This document shows positions 18,301 through 26,961 of a DNA stretch of 64,000 nt, one piece after another. Under the pieces are notes generated by a model that ran no database searches, had not been told where the DNA came from, and saw only the letters and a program-made list of their open reading frames with translations. A program made the position numbers and the translations under genes. The first letter of the stretch is position 1. Each line of letters opens with the position of its first letter. Source of the DNA: Rhizobium favelukesii (lineage in GTDB: Bacteria; Pseudomonadota; Alphaproteobacteria; Rhizobiales; Rhizobiaceae); contig NZ_HG916855.1 of NCBI RefSeq assembly GCF_000577275.2, forward strand, positions 1,178,001 through 1,242,000. The letters are read 5' to 3'.

Positions 18301-19470
18301 GCAAATCTGGTCGGCCAAGGACAGGAGGCGCTCGTGCGTTGCAGCGTAACCCAGATCCACCATCGACTTGGCGATGCACGCATGATCATCCGCAGCGGAG
18401 CCGCCGTAGACGAATTCATAAGTCTCGGCTTGCAAGGTGTCATGGGCGAAGCTCCACGCCTCTTTATCCAGGCGGATGAGATCGGCCGTGACGGCAGGCC
18501 GGAGGGTGTCGGCCAGTTCCTCCTCGCCAACGGCGAGGCATTTTGCCAGGAGGGCCGCATTCGCCGTCGTACCGATGCAGGCGGCGAGGTGTAGGCTTTG
18601 CCGCACCGTGGCGGGAAGATCCTCGATCCGGGCCCTGATGAGGGAATGCATGTCACGCGCATCGTCATCGAGGGCAGGCAAGGCTTGGTTCAGTGTTGCG
18701 CTGGTGTCCGGCCGGCCATTTTTCTCCTGATGGTTGACCAAAAGGCTGACGTGAAAGGGGTTGCCGGCCGTCTCGGCATGAATGTCGAACGCGAAGTGGG
18801 ACGCCATCCCCTCGGGATAGGTGTTTTTCAGAAGCTCGCGGATGGCTTCCTGCCTCAGTCCGAGAAGATCGATCTTGGTAACAGCTAAGGCGCCGTTATG
18901 TAGATGCTCTATAAGACGGTGGAGGGAACCGTCGACTTGGCTGTCGCAATAGGTGCCGACAAGCAGCATGTCTTGCTGCGCGCTGGTCGCAAACATCTGA
19001 ACGAAGTCGAGAGAACCCCGGTCGAGCCATTGCAGATCATCGAGAAAGATGACGAGTGGCTGGCCTGGTCGGGTATGGCGCTGGAATTCCTCGATCAGGC
19101 GGCAATGCAGGTTTTCCTGAACTTGTGCCGAGGGTAGCGATACCATCGTCTCCAGCTCTTTTGGCGCAACTTGCATCTCCGCCGCTAAATGCAGCTCAGG
19201 ATGAAGGAGGCCGCGGCGAGGGCTGGCCGAAATCGACCGAAGCGCCTCGAGCAGTGCGAAGTAGGGTACGCGGGACTGAGCCTGGCCGGCCTTTCCCATT
19301 GCAACCGAAGGTTTTTCCGACAAGAACTGGCGTGCGAGTGCGGTTTTTCCCACGCCGGCAGCGCCCGATATCAGGACGATCTCGCAATATCCTGTCCGCG
19401 ACACCCGGGCATATGCCTGCTCAAGCAGTGCCAACTCCAGGTCTCGGGCGATAATGCGAGGCATGTCCAT
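15397..19470 (-). CDS. very large hybrid sensor: AAA/NTPase, helical repeats, GAF and histidine kinase
   Basis: The 1357-residue protein begins with an NTPase module: Walker A GAAGVGKT at residues 36-43 and Walker B LVIFLDD at 139-145. A long helical, TPR-like region follows, then a GAF-type sensor (about 960-1110), the phospho-acceptor HEINQPL at 1147-1153 and a HATPase_c domain (N box NLITNAWEA, then DSGAG and GLGMGLAICRS). It is the ATPase/GAF/kinase half of the known Ser/Thr-kinase-ATPase-histidine kinase family, here without the N-terminal protein kinase. No membrane segment is visible, so it is probably cytosolic. ATG 19470 was chosen because the NTPase similarity starts there and GAAAGA precedes it; an ATG 34 codons earlier lies inside repeat copy B. 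The FixJ-like regulator at 14224 is its probable partner. Confidence 0.88.
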   Translation of the reverse strand: MDMPRIIARDLELALLEQAYARVSRTGYCEIVLISGAAGVGKTALARQFLSEKPSVAMGKAGQAQSRVPYFALLEALRSISASPRRGLLHPELHLAAEMQVAPKELETMVSLPSAQVQENLHCRLIEEFQRHTRPGQPLVIFLDDLQWLDRGSLDFVQMFATSAQQDMLLVGTYCDSQVDGSLHRLIEHLHNGALAVTKIDLLGLRQEAIRELLKNTYPEGMASHFAFDIHAETAGNPFHVSLLVNHQEKNGRPDTSATLNQALPALDDDARDMHSLIRARIEDLPATVRQSLHLAACIGTTANAALLAKCLAVGEEELADTLRPAVTADLIRLDKEAWSFAHDTLQAETYEFVYGGSAADDHACIAKSMVDLGYAATHERLLSLADQICKAVDSDLAVRERFPFAAVLANAARLARRVGAHDSAFAYLDAATCLYRDDVTSDAQIWELRALRCECLLEDFGSKLAESDLECLVAAATTDLQRARGLRMQAVLMTLRGRFDEAVEIALSGLRELGIELPRSPSEAELDRAYETVSRQIDELGPERLIDLPLLDSPGIEASMELLSTLQSSFFSNDGLMFLHLSKMVELTLQHGVTGSSCYALAWFGVSIASRHNAKKRGVELARAALAIVDRHGFISFKTATLVALDQVSVWTMPLSYALDRAREAFNFGRMSGDLSMACYACNHVVSDLLAMGENLSLVEDEIGRGLVIARRTKFHDVEQILKTQLAYARSLTTNGYMADSIANFHEDTASTAMSPLIFWKYLFEGVSAFFHRDLENAARSLKAASSWIWASPAHIHLSDLHLYSALTATGAGIDAKKVAQCHRAAIAGFADDNPFTFNNKLLLIDAEIARVEGRDTEALNLFERSAQAASAAGFLHEQGLAHELAARHARSNGLAFVSQAHVEAALKAYGSWGATAKVKRLSQDFAVETGRAGQTAAPGAVAYPISPGFAEEPGLRKLIKRITGDVMQRTGARYGLFLSPGAQGFTVEARADVIDGAVRVEIDSTPLDAGQAPLSVLDLAFRTGKTVHYGDAMSEAGTDHRHSLSIHPARSLLCLPLMTQGVIVALVYLENNVSANVFSTGAASTLELFSDYAATSLQTSRLFADLMARSTRRFQTEAALHAARAELIKTSHLHVLGGLGASIAHEINQPLSIIVSNAGAGLRWMKANPPELQEVETNLTEIEKAGLRAGDIIKAVRSLAKETSANLELIELDGIVADVLAMVASDIEESAVVVERMLNAGATVLADSVQLQQVVLNLITNAWEAMCHLDGNRTLRITTFVRDAFVVATVEDSGAGISPKDRDRIFSPFFTTKAAGLGMGLAICRSIAQVHGGTLDVASTTAAGTIMVLSLPLAA

Positions 19471-19523
19471 GCGAATCTTTCTTCGTGCGTACCCGACCAG
19501 CTCCGGAGGTGTGGAACTCCAAG

Positions 19524-19689
19524 AACTCCGATCGAAAGTGCGCGCTTTTGTGCATTGCGGCATGAAACGCATAGCACCCGCGGCAGCCCATCGCCAATAA
19601 CCCCTGGTTTGAAGACGAGAGTTTGCGCCAAAATGCGAGACTTTCCTTCAAGCGGATCATCATTGCGACCCTGAAGTGCCATTTTTGTC
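19524..19689. repeat. diverged direct repeat, copy B (upstream of the large kinase)
   Basis: This copy pairs with 15221-15388. It covers the probable promoter and leader of the large kinase gene, whose start lies 54 bp further on, so the repeat probably marks the end of an ancient tandem gene duplication. Confidence 0.75.
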
Positions 19690-19889
19690 TTTTCGCCGAC
19701 AGAGCGCATCAAATTCGTGGCGTCCCGGAAGCACGCGGGATCGCCGGGAGACACTTTGCCCACAAATCGGCGTGCGGATGGGCGCGGCATGAAGCGGCAC
19801 AACATGCGGCTTTAAAAAAGCCGTTGCCATTTGACGATATTGGGCTTGAGATCTGGATCCACCGCCGGCTTATGACGTGTGCTGTTCCT
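19690..19889. other. intergenic region with a perfect 7-bp hairpin
   Basis: CGGCTTT AAA AAAGCCG at 19807-19823 forms a perfect stem downstream of the repeat-protein gene (minus strand). T residues lie in the loop rather than after the stem, so it is only a possible terminator. No gene is recognised. Confidence 0.35.
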
Positions 19890-20309
19890 CTACGGCAACG
19901 GCTTGCCATCTGCGCCAAGCTGCTTGATCGTGCTGGTGCCGTCTGAGGCGACGGTCGCTTCGAGCCGCCGCCGACCTTCCGGGTCGATCAACACCATGCC
20001 TGAGCCTCCAGCATTGTTGAGGAATAGATACGAGGACGCACCACCGGGGCGGTCAAATTTTACATGTGCGCCCTTGTCGTCGATCTCCATCGTAGCACTC
20101 GGTCCGCCGGATATCGGGTTATCCAGCGACACCGCCGGACGGCCGGCGGTGTCGAGCATGACGCGGGCTCCGTTGTCGCCATTTTCTTGCATCAGGAGAA
20201 TGACAGGAACGCCATCTTTCGCCGACAGCAAAATGCGTGGGTTCCCCTGGGCGTCGACGATACGAATTTCCTGAGTGGTGATAGGGGGCGGCGGAGGCAG
20301 GTCTGTCAT
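19890..20309 (-). CDS. hypothetical Gly/Asp repeat protein
   Basis: The 139-residue protein consists of imperfect units of about 18-20 residues of the pattern D-x-x-G-x-P-R-x-x-L, for example IVDAQGNPRILLSAKDGVPV, MLDTAGRPAVSLD and LIDPEGRRRLEA. This alternation suggests stacked beta hairpins. There is no signal peptide or membrane segment. The ATG at 20309 has AGGAGC upstream. Its product is not recognised; similar repeat proteins are scattered through proteobacteria without assigned function. It starts 15 bp after the stop of the DHA2 pump gene and is probably the last gene of that operon. Confidence 0.72.
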   Translation of the reverse strand: MTDLPPPPPITTQEIRIVDAQGNPRILLSAKDGVPVILLMQENGDNGARVMLDTAGRPAVSLDNPISGGPSATMEIDDKGAHVKFDRPGGASSYLFLNNAGGSGMVLIDPEGRRRLEATVASDGTSTIKQLGADGKPLP

Positions 20310-20323
20310 CAAATGCTCCTTGG

Positions 20324-21832
20324 TTAAAGTTGCGGTTCACGATCGGAAAGATTCACGACGGGTATCGTGAACGCCAGCAGCGTGGCGGCAGAGGTCAGCA
20401 GCGCGATGCAGCCGAACACCCAACGAAAGGCTGCGATTACAACCTCCGCAGGCAGTGGCGGCTCGCCGGTCGATCCGCTGCCATCGATCAAGGCTTGAAC
20501 ACCCGACGACGATCCGGGAGCATAATGCTCGATTGCTGCCAATAGGATTGCCGTTGTAACAGCCGTCCCCATCACGCCGCCGACCGATCGCGAAAAGGAC
20601 AGTGTTGCCGTCGTAGCTCCCAGACTGCTCCTTCCGCCAGCCCATTGCGCGAGCGTCTGTGCGGCGGGCATCGTTGTACCGAGCCCGAGCCCGAACAGGA
20701 TAGACGCTGCGGCGATGGCGATCGGCCCGAGTGTCAACGCCGCGGGGAGTGCCGCAAATCCAATCGTCGCAACGGCCAGCCCCCATATGAGCGGCCCGCG
20801 CGGCAGGCCGGTGACCGATACGCGCGTCCCAGCCCAGGTCGACACCGCGACTTGTGCGAGCGTCAGAGGGATCAGCAGCAGCCCCGACAATGACGGCCCT
20901 ATTCCGTAGGAAAGCTGCAGCAGCAGCGGAACCTGTACCAAGCTGGCAAAAAGTGCTGCTGCAAACAGCAGCACGCAGACCGCAGCGCGCCAGACCACCG
21001 GCTGTGCGATGAGATCCGGCGACAACAAAGGCTTCGCTATATGTCTCTCCACAGGCAGGACAAGCCCCAAGCCGATCACGCCGCATGCCAGTAAGAGGAG
21101 AATCGTCGCCGACCCCCAGCCGAGTGACGATCCAAGGCTCAGCGCGAGCAGCAGCGAGACCGTAGCGGCTGCGAACAACGTGGTGCCGATGAGGTCAGGC
21201 GAGAATTCGCCTTCGCCGCTATCGGCCTCCACCCGCCAAGCGGCGATGGCGGCAACAACGCCCAGAGGCAGATTGATCCAGAAGATCCATCGCCAGCCCG
21301 CATGCTCGGAAAGAAGTCCGCCTAGTACCGGTCCGATCGTGCTGGCCAGCGCAAACAAAGCTCCGAACCAGCCCTGAAAACGACCGCGTTCTCGGGGGCT
21401 GACTGCCGCGCCGATCACCGCTTGAGCAAGCGTCATCAATCCGCCACCGCCAAGTCCTTGCACGGCGCGCGCAATAATCAGAGTTGAGAAGCTCGGCGCC
21501 AAAGCGCATGCGACCGAGCCTGCGACAAACAGCGCTAGTGCACCGATCAGCGTCGTCTTACGCCCAATCGCATCGCCCAACCGTCCATAGATCGGCGCTG
21601 CGATGGTCGCAGCCAGCAGATAGGCAGTGACGATCCAGGCAATGTCGGCAAAGCTGCTGAACTGCGCCGCGATCACCGGCAGCGCCGTTGCAACGATTGT
21701 TTGATCGAGCGATCCGAGGAACATTGCGGGCGCCACCGACAGAAAAATGCCGACGAACCGCGTTGCCCCCGACGCCTTGTCGGACGGCATGCTGCCAATA
21801 TTCGCAGCCTGGCTCGTACGATCGTCCGCCAT
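20324..21832 (-). CDS. DHA2-family (EmrB/QacA-type) MFS drug efflux pump
   Basis: The 502-residue protein has about fourteen membrane segments and the DHA2 signatures LDQTIVATALPVIA in helix 1, YGRLGDAIGRKTTLIGAL in the helix 2-3 loop and GWRWIFWINLPLG near helix 6. Family members export drugs or other amphipathic compounds with protons. The start at 21832 follows the MaoC-like gene's stop by one base, so the genes are coupled; the frame continues 25 codons upstream only as a shadow. Combined with an isochorismatase-like and a MaoC-like enzyme, the pump may remove a metabolite or xenobiotic handled by them. Confidence 0.9.
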   Translation of the reverse strand: MADDRTSQAANIGSMPSDKASGATRFVGIFLSVAPAMFLGSLDQTIVATALPVIAAQFSSFADIAWIVTAYLLAATIAAPIYGRLGDAIGRKTTLIGALALFVAGSVACALAPSFSTLIIARAVQGLGGGGLMTLAQAVIGAAVSPRERGRFQGWFGALFALASTIGPVLGGLLSEHAGWRWIFWINLPLGVVAAIAAWRVEADSGEGEFSPDLIGTTLFAAATVSLLLALSLGSSLGWGSATILLLLACGVIGLGLVLPVERHIAKPLLSPDLIAQPVVWRAAVCVLLFAAALFASLVQVPLLLQLSYGIGPSLSGLLLIPLTLAQVAVSTWAGTRVSVTGLPRGPLIWGLAVATIGFAALPAALTLGPIAIAAASILFGLGLGTTMPAAQTLAQWAGGRSSLGATTATLSFSRSVGGVMGTAVTTAILLAAIEHYAPGSSSGVQALIDGSGSTGEPPLPAEVVIAAFRWVFGCIALLTSAATLLAFTIPVVNLSDREPQL

Positions 21833-21833
21833 T

Positions 21834-22307
21834 TCACGCGGTTCGCAACAGATATTTATGGCGGCCAGACAGCACGAGTTCACCCTTTTGGTTATGGACG
21901 GTGACATCTGTGGTGACTTCGCCCTTGCCGTCCAGCGGCGTCAATTCGATGATCTCAAGCGCGGAATAGAGGGTATCCCCGGCGTGGACCTCGACCAGGA
22001 ACTTCGCCGTAAGCTCAGTGAAGGCGATGAAGATGGCACCGAAATTATGGGGCAGCAGCGTGGCGCCCGGCGCAGTGAAGGCCAGCACCTGCAAGCCATG
22101 AACGACTGGTGCCGGATGGCCGTAACGCTGCGCGTAGCCAGTATCATAATGGATGGGATGATTGTCGCACGATACCGTCTGGAAAGCCGAGGCATGCGCA
22201 TCGGTCAAGGTGCGGCTGGGCGCCCTGAAGATCTCGCCGACCTTCAACTGGTCGAAACCACGAGCCGGAACGATCTGCCATGCCGTCGGATTGAAGTCGA
22301 AGCTCAT
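21834..22307 (-). CDS. MaoC-like hotdog-fold dehydratase
   Basis: The 157-residue protein is a single hotdog domain of the MaoC type. It shows SRTLTDAHASAFQTVSCDNHPIHYD, holding the catalytic Asp/His pair of hydratases, and GHPAPVVHGLQVLAFT. Such proteins hydrate enoyl-CoA or related enoyl compounds. GAGGAG lies before the ATG. It begins 10 bp after the isochorismatase-like gene and ends one base before the pump gene, so it is the middle of a tight operon. Its substrate is not evident. Confidence 0.87.
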   Translation of the reverse strand: MSFDFNPTAWQIVPARGFDQLKVGEIFRAPSRTLTDAHASAFQTVSCDNHPIHYDTGYAQRYGHPAPVVHGLQVLAFTAPGATLLPHNFGAIFIAFTELTAKFLVEVHAGDTLYSALEIIELTPLDGKGEVTTDVTVHNQKGELVLSGRHKYLLRTA

Positions 22308-22317
22308 CGTGGTCTCC

Positions 22318-22944
22318 TCAGGCGGGTTTGATCATGTCACGGGCATAGTCGAGACCAATGCCGTAGCCGCCGCCGTGGTCGACGACGATGCTTCGCGCAG
22401 CCTCGTATGTGTCGTGCCTTGTCCAGTCGCGCTGCATCTCGAGCAGAAACTGCAGCCATGAGGTCATGATCGCGCCTGCCTGCTCCAATCGCCGAAGTGC
22501 TGCGTCGTGGCTGGCAGGCGTCAGGCCGCCGCATGCGTCTGCGACGACGTAAACCTTGTAGCTGTCGGCGAGTGCCGACAGCACGGGGAAGCTGACACAG
22601 GCCTCCGTCAGCAGCCCTGCGAAGACAAGCGTCTTGCGGCCAGTGGCGACGATTGCCGCCTTGGCCGCATCGTCTTCCCAGAGATTCATATTGCGTCGCT
22701 CGATTGGGGTTACGTCGGTCAATACGGTCCGTAGCGGCGGCATGAGCGGCCCGCTGTAGACCTTGGATGCAGACGTGCTGACGACGACGGGAACCGAAAA
22801 GGCGGTTGCGGTTCGCGCCAGGGCCACGGCGTTGCTGCGCAGCAACTGCCGGTCCGCCGACCCGGCGGCAAAAGCGAGGCCCGCCTGTTCGTCGACCAGG
22901 ACCAGCGCGCAATCAGCGGGAGTGAGAAGGGGAATATTGGCCAT
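22318..22944 (-). CDS. isochorismatase-family cysteine hydrolase
   Basis: The 208-residue protein shows the isochorismatase/nicotinamidase fold: a catalytic aspartate in LVLVDEQAG near the N-terminus and the nucleophilic cysteine in FAGLLTEACVSFPVLSAL, with VYVVADACGG following. It resembles the YcaC-like branch of unknown substrate rather than true isochorismatase or nicotinamidase. The start at 22944 has GGAG seven bases upstream; the open frame continues 37 codons further without family sequence. It is the first gene of the isochorismatase-MaoC-DHA2 operon. Confidence 0.87.
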   Translation of the reverse strand: MANIPLLTPADCALVLVDEQAGLAFAAGSADRQLLRSNAVALARTATAFSVPVVVSTSASKVYSGPLMPPLRTVLTDVTPIERRNMNLWEDDAAKAAIVATGRKTLVFAGLLTEACVSFPVLSALADSYKVYVVADACGGLTPASHDAALRRLEQAGAIMTSWLQFLLEMQRDWTRHDTYEAARSIVVDHGGGYGIGLDYARDMIKPA

Positions 22945-23413
22945 GACGGAACTCCATGAGATTGTTGAGAATGATACCGAGTGCAGGGTCGAGATCAGCA
23001 CGGTCCGTGCTGCCCTTACTCTTTTGCGATCATCAGCCTTGCCGGGTTCGACCATGAAAAGCCGTCGCCGGTGGTGCTGTTTTCAAGCCGGAAAATAAGA
23101 TCGGAGCTCCCGCTTCATCTTGTCGATTGCATTCGAACTTGTCGAATTGCCCTCACATCGCTCACAAAAACCTGGTTGTTAACCTGGTCTCTCGGCGGTC
23201 GGTTCGGCCGGAGGCGCAGTGGGCATTATCACCGTGGACGGAAATCCGACATGGATTCGTTCAAGCCCCAATCGTTTGTACAAGCTCGAGACAAATGAGT
23301 GGAGTACGTCTGAGCCCCACTGCTCAGTGCTGGCTCCGCCGAAGCTGGAAGCGATCGACGTTTTGCGCAACGGCGGTACGGAATGCACCAGTCCCGGCAG
23401 ATGGAGAGTTCAC
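22945..23413. other. divergent intergenic region without recognised gene
   Basis: This region separates the leftward isochorismatase operon from the rightward hydrolase and must hold both promoters. The open frame that reaches back to 23219 in phase with the hydrolase has no family similarity. No operator-like palindrome was found. Confidence 0.45.
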
Positions 23414-24274
23414 ATGAAGTCGAAGAGCTACGCGATTTACGCCAATGGCATCCGACAACACATTGTTGAGGCAGGTGAAGGTCCGCCGGTTTTCCTGCTG
23501 CATGGCTTTCCTGAAACGAATTATAGCTGGCGCTTTCAAATGCCGGTCCTCGCACAACACTATCGGGTCATCGCTCCTGATCTGCGCGGCTACGGAGAAA
23601 CCGACAAACCGGCGACCGGCTACGACAAGCGCAATATGGCTCGTGATTTATGCGAACTCATGCAGGCGCTTAATATCCCGAAAATCGCCCTAGTGGGACA
23701 TGACCGCGGCGCTCGCGTGGCAACCAGGTTCTCAAAAGACTACCCCGATCTAATAGACCGTTTGGTGGTCATGGATAATGTCCCGACAAGAGTGGTCGCT
23801 CGCGACATTGATGCCCGGATCGCAAAGGCTTACTGGTTCTTCCTTTTCCATCTCGTTCCTGATTTGCCCGAAGCGTTGATAGCAGGGAGAGAACATATCT
23901 GGCTGCGGCACTTCTTCTCCGATTGGTGTTATGACCCAGCCACGATCTCTGGAGAAGCATTCGACACCTATGTGCGAGCATACCAAGCGCCCGGCGCACT
24001 TCGAGGTGCCATGGCAGACTATCGCGCCAACCCGGAAGATGTTGCTCAGGATCTTGAAGATGCCGACATCAAGATCTCCTGCCCGGTCATGTCTCTCTGG
24101 GGCGCTGATTTCCACACCGTTGGAAAGTTGTTTGATATGCCCAAGGTTTGGGCCGAGACGGCAGAGGACCTGGAAGTGCATGCCATTCAGGAATGTGGGC
24201 ATCTGCCCCAGGAAGAGCAACCTGAAACCGTCAATCGACTGCTGTTCGACTTCCTCGCGCCATGGCGCGGCTAA
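23414..24274 (+). CDS. alpha/beta hydrolase of the haloacetate dehalogenase/epoxide hydrolase group
   Basis: The 286-residue protein has the oxyanion motif HGFPETNYSW, the nucleophile elbow GHDRGAR with an aspartate nucleophile, a conserved aspartate in VVMDNVPT and the catalytic histidine in ECGHLPQEEQP. The pattern D-R-G-A-R matches fluoroacetate dehalogenases, where the aspartate and the two arginines act on the carboxylate. However, the His-Trp pair that holds fluoride in those enzymes appears here as Phe-Phe (AKAYWFFLF). It is therefore a relative whose substrate may be another haloacid or ester. The start was taken at 23414 (GGAG upstream), where the domain begins. Confidence 0.82.
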   Translation: MKSKSYAIYANGIRQHIVEAGEGPPVFLLHGFPETNYSWRFQMPVLAQHYRVIAPDLRGYGETDKPATGYDKRNMARDLCELMQALNIPKIALVGHDRGARVATRFSKDYPDLIDRLVVMDNVPTRVVARDIDARIAKAYWFFLFHLVPDLPEALIAGREHIWLRHFFSDWCYDPATISGEAFDTYVRAYQAPGALRGAMADYRANPEDVAQDLEDADIKISCPVMSLWGADFHTVGKLFDMPKVWAETAEDLEVHAIQECGHLPQEEQPETVNRLLFDFLAPWRG

Positions 24275-24496
24275 CAATGGTGTCGTTCCACATCGCCGCC
24301 GTTTGCGTCGGCCTGTCGGCTCGCGTTCTCAATGGAGAGAGGCCGCTTCACATTGTCAATCCGCAGGTGCTGGGCCAATCAAGTGCAAGGCTGTGAAACC
24401 TAGCTCGCGCCAACAAGACGGCGAGCAAGACCAGATTGCCTGTCGACTGCAGCATCGTCGGCCGCAACATAAATATAAATAACGGAGGAACTCAGT

Positions 24497-26068
24497 TTGT
24501 CGCTTGAATCAAAATATGAGTTCCTCGTGATCCTGATAACCGCCATTCTAGTTCTGGAGCTTTTGGCGAAGCTACTACGGTTACCGCCAGCTGTCGCCCT
24601 CATCGCCGGCGGGATGGCCCTTGCGTTGGTCCCTGGCGTGCCCGAAATTGATATCGATCCAGATTTTGTGATGGTGGTCTTTTTGCCGCCTTTGCTGATG
24701 AGCAGTGCCTATTTCACTGTTTGGCGCGAGATCCGGAGACATTTTTGGGCGATTGCGTCTCTGGCATTGGGCGCGGTTGCATTCACGACACTAGGTGTCG
24801 GCTTCGTATTTCATCTTCTTCTACCGCAATTCCCTTTGGCCGTCGGATTTGCGCTCGGTGCGATTGTTTCACCACCCGATGCGGTAGCCGCTGGCGCGAT
24901 CTTGGAACGACTCAATCTGCCTAATCCGATTACCGCTGTTCTTGAAGGAGAGAGTCTCTTCAATGACGCAAGCGGCCTGGTCTTTTTGCGATTTGCGGTG
25001 GCAGCGGCCTTAACGGGAAGCTTCAGCGCTTCCCAGGCGGTGGCGTCATTTGCATGGCTAGCATTGGGCGGTGTGCTCGTCGGCCTCGCGGGAGGTTGGC
25101 TAGGGCTTCTCGTCATTCGCAAGCTCCGAGACAGTGAACTGATCATTACGGCAACTCTGCTTTTGGCTGCGGTATCCTATATCAGTGCCGAGTCGGCGGG
25201 CGTTTCAGGTGTTTTGGCCACCGTGACGACCGGGTTGCTGCTTGGCTGGCATCAACACGAGGCGTTCGCGGCATCAACACGTGTGCAAAGCCAGGCTTTT
25301 TGGAAAACACTCGTGTTCTTGATGGAATCGCTTCTATTCATCCTAATCGGCTTATCGTTGCGAGGGGTCTCCGAACGTATTAGCGGGTTGCCCGAATACA
25401 TCATTCCCATCGCAGGAGTTGTGCTGACTGTTGTATTCGCCCGCTTTGTCTATCTGGGAGGTTCCAACCTGTTTGTCGCCGTCGTGAGGCGGAACGGCAG
25501 GATGCCGAAAGCGAAACAATCTTTGGCGGCTACGATCGTCATGGGTTGGGCAGGTATGCGAGGTGTCGTTACCCTGGCAGCGGCGCTGTCACTTCCGGTC
25601 GGGTTTCCTGGTCGCGATATTGTATTGGTCGCCGCCTTTGCGGTCATTATATTCACGGTGTTAGTGCAGGGTATAACGCTTGCTCCACTCATTCGGTTGC
25701 TAAAAATAGCCAATCCTCAGGATGACATTCTCATCCAAGAACATGATGCGTCTGCTTGGAAGCAGGTAGCCGAAGCACAGTATCGTGCGGTTCAAATCCT
25801 CTCTCGAAGGCCTGATGGAAGCGAACAGCATCCTCGCTTGGTGGAGCAGTATGAGCATCGTGCACGGGCGGCCGCACAGTACCTCGAGGACCGGGGGACG
25901 CATGAATTGATCAAAGCCGATCACTTCGATGCGGTTCTCGCAGCGATCAGGGCCGGCCGGGCGGAAGTCATCCGGATGTATAGATCCGGCGAGATACGTG
26001 ATCGCGTTATGCGCGACCTCGAACACGAACTGGACCTCCAAGAAATCGCCGCGGAAAATCGAAAGTAA
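24497..26068 (+). CDS. CPA1-family Na+/H+ antiporter
   Basis: The 523-residue protein has about twelve membrane segments with the CPA1 core signature: FLPPLLMSSAYF, GAIVSPPDAVAAGAILERL and VLEGESLFNDASGLV, where the aspartate pair binds the cation. A cytosolic tail of about 110 residues follows. Members exchange Na+ (or K+) for H+ across the inner membrane. The start is TTG with a strong GGAGG eight bases upstream. It stands alone, 222 bp after the hydrolase gene, and probably serves salt or pH homeostasis. Confidence 0.9.
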   Translation: MSLESKYEFLVILITAILVLELLAKLLRLPPAVALIAGGMALALVPGVPEIDIDPDFVMVVFLPPLLMSSAYFTVWREIRRHFWAIASLALGAVAFTTLGVGFVFHLLLPQFPLAVGFALGAIVSPPDAVAAGAILERLNLPNPITAVLEGESLFNDASGLVFLRFAVAAALTGSFSASQAVASFAWLALGGVLVGLAGGWLGLLVIRKLRDSELIITATLLLAAVSYISAESAGVSGVLATVTTGLLLGWHQHEAFAASTRVQSQAFWKTLVFLMESLLFILIGLSLRGVSERISGLPEYIIPIAGVVLTVVFARFVYLGGSNLFVAVVRRNGRMPKAKQSLAATIVMGWAGMRGVVTLAAALSLPVGFPGRDIVLVAAFAVIIFTVLVQGITLAPLIRLLKIANPQDDILIQEHDASAWKQVAEAQYRAVQILSRRPDGSEQHPRLVEQYEHRARAAAQYLEDRGTHELIKADHFDAVLAAIRAGRAEVIRMYRSGEIRDRVMRDLEHELDLQEIAAENRK

Positions 26069-26463
26069 CCAGCCATGCGGAGTAGTGATCTTCACGGCCA
26101 TTTCGGTGGCTGATTTGGAGTACCGAAAATATCACTGTTTCGTGGGCGTCCCGAAACGGTGCAGAGCCGCGACTGCAGTGCCGCCTAAGCCACTAGCTGC
26201 AATGACTGATGACGATCCGGATTTAGCCGCGGCGTTGAGGAGTCCTGTGCGCTCGACGAGGTATTGGATGGTCGCGAATGTAGGCCCTATACGACGGTAT
26301 ATTCTCGTCATGCGGATGGATTAGTTCTTTCCGCTGCAAGCTTTGGTAATTCTTCAAGCCAAGATTCCTATTGGAAAGGCAGCCCGGTCAGCTTTGCCCG
26401 CGTCTGGGTTCGTGTGTTCGCAAGAGGTCGAAGGCGCGTACAAGTTTCGAATGAGGTGTAGCT
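26069..26463. other. intergenic region upstream of iorA
   Basis: No gene is supported here. Short frames lack family features. The promoter of the ior operon should lie in its right part, but no clear -35/-10 pair was identified. Confidence 0.45.
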
Positions 26464-26961
26464 TTGATTTCAGCCATCATTAACGGGACTTCTGTTGATC
26501 TCGACGGTCCTCCTGACATGCCCCTCCTTTGGGCCCTGCGAGATCTCTTGGGGCTAACTGGAACCAAGTTCGGATGCGGAATCGGCCAGTGTGGGGCGTG
26601 CACTGTACAGATCGACGGTAAACCAACGCGCTCGTGCATGGTGCCGATTGGCGAGTTGAACGGCGACGTAACCACCATCGAGGCCATCGGGGCGACAGTC
26701 GAAGGCAAACGCATCCAAAACGCTTGGCTGTCGCTTGAGGTGATCCAGTGCGGGTACTGCCAGTGCGGGCAAATAATGGCCGCATCCGCGCTGCTCGCCA
26801 AAAACCCACATCCAGATGATGCTGCGATCGATGCCGCCATGTCGGGAAACATCTGCAGGTGCTGCACCTATCCCCGCATCCGCCAGGCTATCAAGCTCGA
26901 CTTTGTACATTATGCAGCGAAGCAAAGTGCTTGTGTCATCCGCTTGAGGCGGCTTGGTTGA
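26464..26961 (+). CDS. iorA: [2Fe-2S] small subunit of an isoquinoline 1-oxidoreductase-like molybdoenzyme, 3' end replaced by an IS
   Basis: The protein has the two [2Fe-2S] clusters of the xanthine oxidase family small subunit: C38, C43, C46, C58 in the plant-ferredoxin part and C96, C99, C131, C133 in the helical part (CGYCQCGQ and CRCCTYPRI). It passes electrons from the molybdenum subunit encoded by iorB. The start is TTG with GAGGTG upstream. After lysine 144 the reading frame enters an insertion sequence and adds 21 foreign residues before a stop. Removing the element and one copy of the 6-bp target duplication restores an end of EAR followed by TGA, a 147-residue protein of normal family length. 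All metal ligands are retained, so the altered protein may still work. Confidence 0.88.
   Translation: MISAIINGTSVDLDGPPDMPLLWALRDLLGLTGTKFGCGIGQCGACTVQIDGKPTRSCMVPIGELNGDVTTIEAIGATVEGKRIQNAWLSLEVIQCGYCQCGQIMAASALLAKNPHPDDAAIDAAMSGNICRCCTYPRIRQAIKLDFVHYAAKQSACVIRLRRLG
26890..26895. repeat. target-site duplication, left copy (ATCAAG)
   Basis: ATCAAG directly precedes the left inverted repeat of the insertion sequence and is repeated at 28410-28415 directly after the right one. Confidence 0.8.
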
